Source: an uncultured Oscillospiraceae bacterium (lineage in GTDB: Bacteria; Bacillota; Clostridia; Oscillospirales; Oscillospiraceae). Taken from it: a stretch of 13,714 bases of DNA. The stretch is from contig CAQCFX010000022.1 in the NCBI GenBank assembly GCA_948766235.1, forward strand, positions 13,588 to 27,301, written 5' to 3'. The position numbers and the translations under genes were made by a program. Below are positions 1 to 6,603 of the stretch, piece by piece. The number at the start of each line of letters is the position of its first letter. Positions within the stretch are counted from its first letter, which is position 1. The notes below the pieces were generated by a model. It did no database searches and was not told the DNA's origin. It worked only from the letters and a program-made list of their open reading frames with translations.

Positions 1-402
1 GGCTGCCATGGCGAAGGCGGTGCGCAGGTTGTCCAGCCCGTCGGTGAGGGGGTGCTCGATGGGCAGCTGGGCCCCGGTGAGCACCACGGGAATGGGGATA
101 TTGCGCACCATATAGGAGAGCACCGAAGCGGTATAGGCCATGGTGTCGGTGCCGTGGGACACCACAATGCCGTCGAAATCGTTTCGGGCGTTAAAGACGT
201 GCTGGGCGATGAGCCGCCACTCCTCGGGCTGGATATTGGACGAGTCCAGGTGGAGAATGTCCCGGACGGTGAGGCGGTAGCTGTCGGGCAGCCCGCCCAG
301 GTGGTGGGTGAGGGCCGCGCCGTCCAGGCCGGGGGCCAGCCCCTCGTCGGTGAGCCGGGAGGCGATGGTGCCCCCGGTGGTGAGCAGTAAAATGCGTTTC
401 AT
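1..402 (-). CDS. ansA: L-asparaginase, type I (3' part missing, runs off window)
   Basis: Hydrolyses L-asparagine to aspartate and ammonia, probably in the cytoplasm because no signal peptide is present. The 134 visible residues are the N-terminal half of the asparaginase fold. The first active-site signature is TTGGTIAS at residues 8-15, with the nucleophile equivalent at Thr12. DSSN lies at 53-56, and the second signature HGTDT at 83-87 carries the second catalytic Thr/Asp pair. LTGAQLP follows at 108-114. A complete member is about 330 residues, so roughly 200 residues lie beyond position 1. The ATG at 402-400 is preceded by AGGAGG at ideal distance and overlaps the stop of the upstream small gene as ATGA, so the two should be translationally coupled. 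Asparaginase versus glutaminase side activity cannot be settled from this half. Confidence 0.93.
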   Translation of the reverse strand, partial: MKRILLLTTGGTIASRLTDEGLAPGLDGAALTHHLGGLPDSYRLTVRDILHLDSSNIQPEEWRLIAQHVFNARNDFDGIVVSHGTDTMAYTASVLSYMVRNIPIPVVLTGAQLPIEHPLTDGLDNLRTAFAMAA

Positions 403-695
403 GAAAAAGCCTCCTGTCCATTGAGAAAGCGCAGGACCGCCTCCCGGGCCTGGGGGGAATCCATCAGGTCCCCGCGGATGCTGACCCGGCCAAAGCTGCG
501 GGCGGAGAGGAACAGCACGTCCGGCGGCGCGTCTCCCGTGTGATATTGAAAAGCGGCGGTAAAGTTATCTTGCCCGGTGTTGCTGACCACGGTGAATTTT
601 TTGCGTACGGCCTCATATTGGGCCAGCAGCGCCTGGGCGATGGCCGAGCAGCTGCCGCCGTTCCTGCCGCTGAAGGAGATGATGCAGCTTGTCAC
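399..695 (-). CDS. small flavodoxin-like protein (98 aa), function unknown
   Basis: A 98-residue protein beginning with a GTG codon at 695-693, with a GGGGAT-type ribosome site about 9 nt upstream. Its N-terminus reads strand, then SFSGRNGGSCSAIAQ, which resembles the FMN phosphate-binding loop of flavodoxin and NADPH-dependent FMN reductase proteins (S-x-R-x-x-G-x-S followed by a helix). It is shorter than those families (about 140-200 residues) and lacks an obvious second FMN loop, so it may be a reduced member or a look-alike. Its stop overlaps the asparaginase start by 4 nt (ATGA), and a good promoter lies just upstream on the same strand. Both points argue that it is a real, expressed gene. 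The functional label is weak. Confidence 0.6.
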   Translation of the reverse strand: MTSCIISFSGRNGGSCSAIAQALLAQYEAVRKKFTVVSNTGQDNFTAAFQYHTGDAPPDVLFLSARSFGRVSIRGDLMDSPQAREAVLRFLNGQEAFS

Positions 696-728
696 GTGGA
701 TTCATCCCCAAAATAATCTTGCGGACCA

Positions 729-757
729 AGTATACCCGATCTATGAAAATCTTGCAA
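729..757 (-). promoter_or_regulatory. sigma-A-type promoter for the small flavodoxin-like gene and ansA
   Basis: On the minus strand, TTGCAA (757-752), a 17-nt spacer and TATACT (734-729) form a good vegetative promoter. Predicted transcription would begin near 722, about 27 nt before the GTG start at 695. Its -35 box is only 3 bp from the -35 box of the opposing promoter. Confidence 0.6.
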
Positions 758-760
758 GTG

Positions 761-789
761 TTGTCAACGACCGGGCATCCTGTTATAAT
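761..789 (+). promoter_or_regulatory. sigma-A-type promoter with extended -10, for the thioredoxin-reductase-like gene
   Basis: TTGTCA (761-766), a 17-nt spacer and a perfect TATAAT (784-789) preceded by TGT (extended -10). Transcription should begin near 796, giving a 5' leader of about 22 nt that contains the AAGGAGA ribosome site. It is one of the strongest promoter matches in the window. Confidence 0.8.
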
Positions 790-817
790 GAGGAAAACGA
801 AAAAAGGAGAGTCCTTC

Positions 818-1618
818 ATGAAATATGATCTGCTTGTTGTGGGCGGAGGCCCCGCCGGGCTCACCGCCGCCATCCACGCCCGCGCCCGCGCCAAGTCGGT
901 GCTGGTCATCTCCAACGACCCCACCGCCTCCCCGCTGTGCAGGGCCCCGCGGATGGCCAATTACCCCGGCCTGCCCAACGTCACCGGGCTGGAGCTGATA
1001 GAGCGCCTGGTGGCCCAGGCAAAGGAGCTGGGCGCGCAGTTTAAGCAGGGCCGCGCCCTGTCCGTGATGCCCATGGGCACGTCGGTGATGGTGTCGGTGG
1101 AGAACGACGCGGTGGAGGGCGGCGCGGTCATTCTGGCGCCCGGCGTGTCCCGTGCCGCGCCCCTGAAGGGGGAGACGGAGCTTTTGGGCCGGGGGGTGAG
1201 CTACTGCGCCACCTGCGACGGGATGTTTTACCGGGGAAAGTCCGTGGTGTGCGCCGGGGACGCCCCAAATTTTGAGGAGGAAGCGGAATTTTTGCGCTCC
1301 ATCGGCTGCGAGGTCACGGTGAAGCGGCTGGCAGGGCTGGAAATTTTGGGAGAGGACCGGGTGACCGGGGTGCGTACTGCGGCGGGGGAGAGCGTGCCGT
1401 GTGACGGCGTGTTTTTGCTGCGCGCCTCCATTGCCCCCGCCCAGCTGGCTCCGGGGCTGGAGATGGAGGGGGGCTATATCAAGGTGGACGAGCGCATGGC
1501 CACCAGTCTGCCGGGAGTATACGCCGCCGGGGACTGCACAGGGCAGCCCCTCCAGCTGGCCCGAGCGGTGGGGCAGGGACAGACGGCCGCCCACTTCGCC
1601 GTGGAGGGGCTGGGCTGA
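818..1618 (+). CDS. thioredoxin-reductase-like flavoprotein lacking the NADPH motif
   Basis: A 266-residue FAD protein of the low-molecular-weight thioredoxin reductase fold. Visible motifs are the N-terminal FAD site GGGPAGLTAA (about 8-17), the redox-active pair C130-A-T-C133 followed by DG, and the C-terminal FAD site GVYAAGDC. Ordinary bacterial enzymes are about 310 residues and carry GGGxSAxEEA followed some 20 residues later by HRRxxxR for NADPH. Here the first motif is degraded to CAGDAPNFEEEAEF and the HRR segment is deleted, which accounts for the short length. This resembles the pyridine-nucleotide-independent, ferredoxin-linked thioredoxin reductases (FFTR) described in clostridia, so the electron donor may be ferredoxin. 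No thioredoxin gene is adjacent. The start is the ATG at 818 behind AAGGAGA; the frame stays open back to 689, but that extension contains the promoter. Confidence 0.85.
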   Translation: MKYDLLVVGGGPAGLTAAIHARARAKSVLVISNDPTASPLCRAPRMANYPGLPNVTGLELIERLVAQAKELGAQFKQGRALSVMPMGTSVMVSVENDAVEGGAVILAPGVSRAAPLKGETELLGRGVSYCATCDGMFYRGKSVVCAGDAPNFEEEAEFLRSIGCEVTVKRLAGLEILGEDRVTGVRTAAGESVPCDGVFLLRASIAPAQLAPGLEMEGGYIKVDERMATSLPGVYAAGDCTGQPLQLARAVGQGQTAAHFAVEGLG

Positions 1619-1663
1619 GCGTGGACATTTTTTCTAATTTTTCGTGAACTTTGATTTCCTGTA

Positions 1664-1692
1664 TTGAAATTTTCTTTAGAAGATGGTAACAT
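1664..1692 (+). promoter_or_regulatory. sigma-A-type promoter for the P-loop gene
   Basis: TTGAAA (1664-1669), a 17-nt spacer and TAACAT (1687-1692) with TGG just before it (extended -10). It lies in an AT-rich gap after the flavoprotein gene, which has no recognisable hairpin terminator of its own. The leader to the ATG would be about 45 nt. Confidence 0.6.
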
Positions 1693-1704
1693 AGGAATAT
1701 CAAA

Positions 1705-1717
1705 GGGGGACTCCCCC
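1705..1717 (+). other. short G/C leader hairpin upstream of the P-loop gene
   Basis: GGGGG (1705-1709), a 3-nt loop ACT, and CCCCC (1713-1717) lie in the predicted 5' leader, 12 nt before the ribosome site AAGGAG at 1730-1735. No T-run follows, so it is not a terminator. It might stabilise the 5' end of the mRNA. This is inference only. Confidence 0.4.
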
Positions 1718-1743
1718 CAATACTCAAGTAAGGAGTGATCAAA

Positions 1744-2154
1744 ATGGTCAAGGTCATTATGGGCCTGAAGGGCACTGGAAAGACCAAGCAAATGATCGAT
1801 CTCATCAATACAGCGGTGGATACGGAGCACGGCAACGTAGTGGCAATCGCCCATAATTCCAAGCTGAACTATAAAATCAACTATAAAATCCGCTTGGTGG
1901 ACACCTCGGATTACAACATTCCCAACTATGATACTCTGCGGGGCTTCCTGTACGGGCTGTACGCCAGCAATTATGATATTACCCATGTGTTTATCGAGAG
2001 CCTGAACAAGCTGGTGCCCACTGTGGGCAACGAGGACGTGGAGCCCTTCCTGGATTGGCTGGAGGCGTTCTCCCAGAAAAGCGGCATCAAGTACACCGTC
2101 TCCATCAGCGAGGACGCGGCCAAGGCCAGCGAGGGTGTGCGCAAGTATTTCTAA
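1744..2154 (+). CDS. small P-loop NTPase-like protein (136 aa), function unknown
   Basis: The protein opens directly with a beta-strand and a Walker A motif, VIMGLKGTGKT, with the GxxxxGKT consensus at residues 7-14. A later hydrophobic strand ending in acid (THVFIES, about residues 75-81) could be Walker B. At 136 residues it is too small for a full AAA or ABC ATPase and looks like a minimal nucleotide-binding domain. The start is the ATG at 1744, 8 nt after AAGGAG; an earlier in-frame GTG at 1735 overlaps the ribosome site and is rejected. Codon use is less GC-extreme than the neighbours (AAT, TAT and ATT are frequent). It has its own promoter and is followed by a strong hairpin. I do not recognise a named function. 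Such short P-loop proteins are sometimes labelled PilT-like, but nothing here supports pilus retraction. Confidence 0.8.
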   Translation: MVKVIMGLKGTGKTKQMIDLINTAVDTEHGNVVAIAHNSKLNYKINYKIRLVDTSDYNIPNYDTLRGFLYGLYASNYDITHVFIESLNKLVPTVGNEDVEPFLDWLEAFSQKSGIKYTVSISEDAAKASEGVRKYF

Positions 2155-2186
2155 GGCGGGCGCACGGCATTTTTTCGATGAGCTTA

Positions 2187-2218
2187 ACTGGGCGGGCGGA
2201 AGCCCGCTCAGTTTTTTT
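2187..2218 (+). terminator. intrinsic terminator (or attenuator) after the P-loop gene
   Basis: An 11-bp stem (ACTGGGCGGGC at 2187-2197 with GCCCGCTCAGT at 2202-2212, one G-T wobble) is capped by a GGAA tetraloop and followed at once by seven T residues (2212-2218). This is a textbook rho-independent terminator. The next gene's ribosome site begins only 9 nt later, so some readthrough may feed the downstream genes. Confidence 0.92.
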
Positions 2219-2242
2219 AACATTTGAAGGAGGTTTTTGTTC

Positions 2243-2752
2243 ATGGATTGCACCCAAGCCATTCGTGCCCGACGGAGCGTCCGAAAGTATCAGCCCGGCG
2301 TCTGTATCCCACAAAAGGACGTGGAGACGATGCTGGAGGCGGCCATGATGGCCCCCAGCGCCCGCAACATCCGTCCCTGGGAGTTCTTTGTGGTGGAGGA
2401 CCCGGAGCTCAAGAGCAAGCTGCGCCGTGCCCACCCCTTTGCCTCCATGCTGGACACCGCGTCCCTGGCCATTGTGGTGTGCGCCCAGCCGGAGAAGCAG
2501 ACCGGCGTGGTGGCCGGCTACTGGCCGCTGGACTGCGGCGCGGCGGTGGAAAACCTGCTGCTTCAGGCGGTGGACCTGGGCTATGGCGCATGTTGGTGCG
2601 GCTGCTGGCCCAGTCCCCGGGTGTCCAAAATCCAGGAGCTGTTGAACACCCAGTCCGTTCCCGTGGCCCTCATCGCCGTGGGCGCGCCGGACGAGGCGCC
2701 CGAGGCCCGGGGCCACTACGACCCGGGCAAGGTGACCTGGCTGCGGCCATGA
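2243..2752 (+). CDS. nitroreductase-family FMN oxidoreductase (169 aa)
   Basis: A short member of the nitroreductase fold, which binds FMN as a homodimer and reduces nitro compounds, quinones or similar electrophiles with NAD(P)H. The N-terminus has the expected helix and FMN phosphate contacts R10-R11-S12-V13-R14. MAPSARNIRPWEF (about 36-48) matches the family's ligand-loop APSAxNxQPWxF, with Arg in place of the usual Gln. The C-terminal half has the LGYGACWCG segment (family: LGLGxxWxG) and ends in GHYDPGKVTWL, matching family endings. The physiological substrate cannot be read from sequence. The ATG at 2243 has AAGGAGG 9 nt upstream; an in-frame TTG at 2237 is too close to that site. It is the first gene of a compact four-gene run, ending 16 nt before the debranching enzyme. 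Confidence 0.9.
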   Translation: MDCTQAIRARRSVRKYQPGVCIPQKDVETMLEAAMMAPSARNIRPWEFFVVEDPELKSKLRRAHPFASMLDTASLAIVVCAQPEKQTGVVAGYWPLDCGAAVENLLLQAVDLGYGACWCGCWPSPRVSKIQELLNTQSVPVALIAVGAPDEAPEARGHYDPGKVTWLRP

Positions 2753-2768
2753 GAGGGGAGGGGCGCGT

Positions 2769-4883
2769 GTGAACGAGCGGCGAAGAACCGTAAAAGCGCC
2801 GGAGGAAGCGGTGAGCGGCGTAGTGCTTCCCCGAGCCATTCACCTGGTTCCCATGGACAACATCAGCGGCTTCGACGTCAGGCCGGGTTTTTACGAGGCC
2901 AACGGCGCCACCGCCATTCCCGGCGGCGTCAATTTTACCGTCCATTCCCATGGAGCCACGGGCATTGAGCTGCTGCTGTTTCACCGGGAGGAGACGGAGC
3001 CTTTCGCCGTGCTCCCCTTCCCGGAGCACTACCGGATTGGCAACGTGTACTCCATGATTGTGTTCAAGCTGAACATCGAGGAGTTTGAGTACGCCTACCG
3101 GGTGGACGGACCCTATGAGCCGGAGCGGGGACTTATCTTTGACAAGAGCAAGTACCTGCTGGACCCCTACGCCAAGGCGGTGACCGGCCAGAGCCGCTGG
3201 GGGGAAGCGCCGCCCCACGGCCAGCACTACAAGGCCAGGGTGGTAAAGGACGACTTCGACTGGGGCAGCACCCGCAACCCCCTCATACCCATGGAGGATC
3301 TGATCATCTATGAGCTCCATGTCCGGGGCTTTACCAAGGACCCCTCCTCCGGTGTGGCTCATCCGGGCACCTTCGCGGGCTTAATGGAGAAGCTGCCCTA
3401 TCTGGAGGAGCTGGGGGTCAACGCGGTGGAGCTGATGCCCATTTTCGAGTTCGACGAGATGCTGGAGTACCGGGAGGTGAACGGCGAGAAGCTGTACAAT
3501 TACTGGGGATACAATACGGTGAGCTTCTTTGCCCCCAATACCAGCTATACCGCCTCCACCGAGTATAACCGGGAGGGCAATGAGCTGAAGCGGTTCATCC
3601 AGGCCTGCAAGCAGCGGGGCATTGAGGTCTATCTGGACGTGGTGTTCAACCACACCGCCGAGGGCAACGAGATGGGGCCGTTTTTCTCGTTCAAGGGCTT
3701 TGACAACAACATCTACTACCTGCTCACCCCGGAGGGGTACTATTACAATTTCTCCGGCTGCGGCAACACCCTGAACTGCAACCACCCCATCGTTCACCAG
3801 ATGATTTTGGACTGTCTGCGCTACTGGGTCACCGCCTATCGGGTGGACGGTTTCCGCTTCGACCTGGCCTCCATTCTGGGCCGGGACGAGAACGGCGCGC
3901 CTATGGTGTCCCCGCCCCTGCTGCAGGCCATGGCCTTTGACCCCATTTTGGGGGACGTGAAGCTGATTGCCGAGGCGTGGGACGCCGGCGGACTCTACCA
4001 GGTGGGATCCTTCCCCGCCTGGAACCGCTGGGCAGAGTGGAACGGGCGATATCGGGATGATATGCGCCGGTATCTCAAGGGCGACGCGGGGATGGCCCAG
4101 GCCGCCGCCCTGCGCCTGGCCGGCTCCAAGGATATTTACACCACTGCGGAGCGGCGCAACGCCTCGGTGAATTTCCTCACCTGCCACGACGGCTTTACCC
4201 TCCATGACCTGTACGCCTACAACGCTAAGCACAACGAGCGCAACGGCTGGAACAACACCGACGGCGCCAACGACAACAACAGCTGGAACTGCGGCGAGGA
4301 GGGGGAGACGGACAACCCCGGCGTCAACCAGCTGCGAAAGCGCATGGTGCGCAACGCCTTCGCGGTGCTGATGTGCTCTCGCGGGATTCCCATGTTCCTG
4401 GCTGGCGATGAGTTTGGCAACACCCAGTTCGGCAACAATAACGCCTATTGTCAGGACAATATCACCTCCTGGCTGGACTGGTCCCTGCTGGAGAAGAATC
4501 GGGGTCAGTTTCAATTTTTCCAGTATATGATTCGCTTGCGTCAGAGCTACCGGGTGCTGCGCTGCGACATGAGCGGCGGGGCCTGCGGCTTCCCGGACGT
4601 GAGCTTCCACGGCGTGGCCCCCTGGGCGGACCGCTTCGGAGCCCAGGACCACTATGTTGGGGTGATGTTCGCTGGGGCGGAGCGTAACGTGGGGCCGCAG
4701 ATTGTCTATGTGGCCGCCAACTCCTACTGGGGGGAGCTGAACGCGGCGCTGCCCCAGCTGCCCGCCTCCATGGCGTGGGAGCAGGTGGTGGACACCTGGG
4801 AGGAGAAACAGACCGCTCGCTGGGTGGAGAATAACTGCTTTACCATTGGGCCGCGCAGCGTGAAGGTATTTGTGGCCCGGTAG
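2769..4883 (+). CDS. glgX: glycogen debranching enzyme (GlgX/TreX-type, GH13)
   Basis: A 704-residue isoamylase-type enzyme that cleaves alpha-1,6 branches of glycogen in the cytoplasm. A CBM48-like N-terminal domain (about 40-130, ending near EYAYRVDGPY) precedes the GH13 barrel. All four GH13 regions are visible: D290-VVFN-H295, GFRFD with nucleophile Asp365, EAWD with acid/base Glu402 (EPWD is commoner), and the H473-D474 pair in CHDGFTLHD. The length is normal for GlgX/TreX. The start is GTG at 2769 with GGGGAGG upstream; the next in-frame ATG (2853) has no ribosome site. The gene lies 16 nt after the nitroreductase and 28 nt before the malic enzyme. No glycogen synthase, phosphorylase or GlgC is in the window, so the rest of the pathway is encoded elsewhere. 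Pullulanase-type specificity is less likely, judging from the length and overall pattern. Confidence 0.95.
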   Translation: MNERRRTVKAPEEAVSGVVLPRAIHLVPMDNISGFDVRPGFYEANGATAIPGGVNFTVHSHGATGIELLLFHREETEPFAVLPFPEHYRIGNVYSMIVFKLNIEEFEYAYRVDGPYEPERGLIFDKSKYLLDPYAKAVTGQSRWGEAPPHGQHYKARVVKDDFDWGSTRNPLIPMEDLIIYELHVRGFTKDPSSGVAHPGTFAGLMEKLPYLEELGVNAVELMPIFEFDEMLEYREVNGEKLYNYWGYNTVSFFAPNTSYTASTEYNREGNELKRFIQACKQRGIEVYLDVVFNHTAEGNEMGPFFSFKGFDNNIYYLLTPEGYYYNFSGCGNTLNCNHPIVHQMILDCLRYWVTAYRVDGFRFDLASILGRDENGAPMVSPPLLQAMAFDPILGDVKLIAEAWDAGGLYQVGSFPAWNRWAEWNGRYRDDMRRYLKGDAGMAQAAALRLAGSKDIYTTAERRNASVNFLTCHDGFTLHDLYAYNAKHNERNGWNNTDGANDNNSWNCGEEGETDNPGVNQLRKRMVRNAFAVLMCSRGIPMFLAGDEFGNTQFGNNNAYCQDNITSWLDWSLLEKNRGQFQFFQYMIRLRQSYRVLRCDMSGGACGFPDVSFHGVAPWADRFGAQDHYVGVMFAGAERNVGPQIVYVAANSYWGELNAALPQLPASMAWEQVVDTWEEKQTARWVENNCFTIGPRSVKVFVAR

Positions 4884-4911
4884 CGGGAAAACAGGGAAGG
4901 ACGGAATGACA

Positions 4912-6090
<1,179 letters not shown>

Positions 6091-6091
6091 A

Positions 6092-6400
6092 ATGGAGGAT
6101 CAGGACAGGCGGTATGCCGCCATTGCGGCCTTGGCTGATCTGCATGGCTGGTTAAAGGGCTATGCGACGAATCAAGGGTATTTGGAAAATGCGATTGCCC
6201 AGCTGCGGGACCCGGAGTTGACAGAGGAGGGCAGGGAGCGCCTGCGGCAGCTGCTTTCCCGTGACGGGATGTTTCACATCAAATGGCTGGGGGACTGCTA
6301 TGTGGAGGGATTTCCGGTCGATAAGGGCCTCAATCCTTACGCCAGCTGGCTGAACTATTTATCAGAGGTATTGAATATCTGCCAGGAAGCGTTGAAATGA
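6092..6400 (+). CDS. hypothetical protein (102 aa)
   Basis: A small, soluble-looking, mostly helical protein, rich in Leu, Glu and Arg, with no signal peptide, membrane segment, cysteine pair or recognised motif. The most distinctive part is the C-terminal half, with aromatic stretches FHIKWLGDCYVEGF and YASWLNYLSEVLN. The ATG at 6092 lies 1 nt after the malic enzyme stop and has only a weak ribosome site (GGGCG), so translation probably depends on coupling. A strong terminator begins 5 nt after its stop, making it the last gene of the operon. Its position suggests, but does not show, a link to malic enzyme. I do not recognise the family. Confidence 0.7.
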   Translation: MEDQDRRYAAIAALADLHGWLKGYATNQGYLENAIAQLRDPELTEEGRERLRQLLSRDGMFHIKWLGDCYVEGFPVDKGLNPYASWLNYLSEVLNICQEALK

Positions 6401-6404
6401 CGCT

Positions 6405-6441
6405 TGCGCCGGACAAACATTAAGTTTGTCCGGCGCATTTT
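6405..6441 (+). terminator. intrinsic terminator of the nitroreductase-glgX-malic enzyme operon
   Basis: A perfect 14-bp stem (TGCGCCGGACAAAC at 6405-6418 with its complement at 6424-6437), loop ATTAA, followed by TTTT (6438-6441). The T-run is short but the stem is very stable. No T-run exists on the other strand, so it acts rightward. Confidence 0.85.
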
Positions 6442-6472
6442 CCTGAGGCGAAAAGGAAACCGCTTCCAGCGC

Positions 6473-6502
6473 TTGACTGCCGGGGGCTTTTTGCGTTATA
6501 CT
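6473..6502 (+). promoter_or_regulatory. sigma-A-type promoter for the topoisomerase operon
   Basis: TTGACT (6473-6478), an 18-nt spacer and TATACT (6497-6502), in an AT-rich patch after the upstream terminator. It would give a leader of about 95 nt before the ParE-like gene. That leader holds GC-rich self-complementary patches (for example CCGTGG-AAAT-CCGCGG, one wobble) but no recognised riboswitch. Confidence 0.6.
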
Positions 6503-6603
6503 ATATTTTAGGGATAAAATGTGCTCCGCCGGGTGCGGTTCGGCCTTTTCCGTGGAAATCCGCGGCCCCGGGGCATTGATTACGACTATAGGCAGGTGCA
6601 GAT

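Noticed and set aside
689..817. 43-residue N-terminal extension of the thioredoxin-reductase-like protein
   Set aside because: The extension contains the -35/-10 promoter. The ATG at 818 has a good ribosome site and begins exactly at the first FAD-binding strand.
3381..4652. 423-codon open frame on the minus strand opposite glgX
   Set aside because: Same codon-bias artefact; no motif, and glgX on the plus strand is complete with all GH13 regions.
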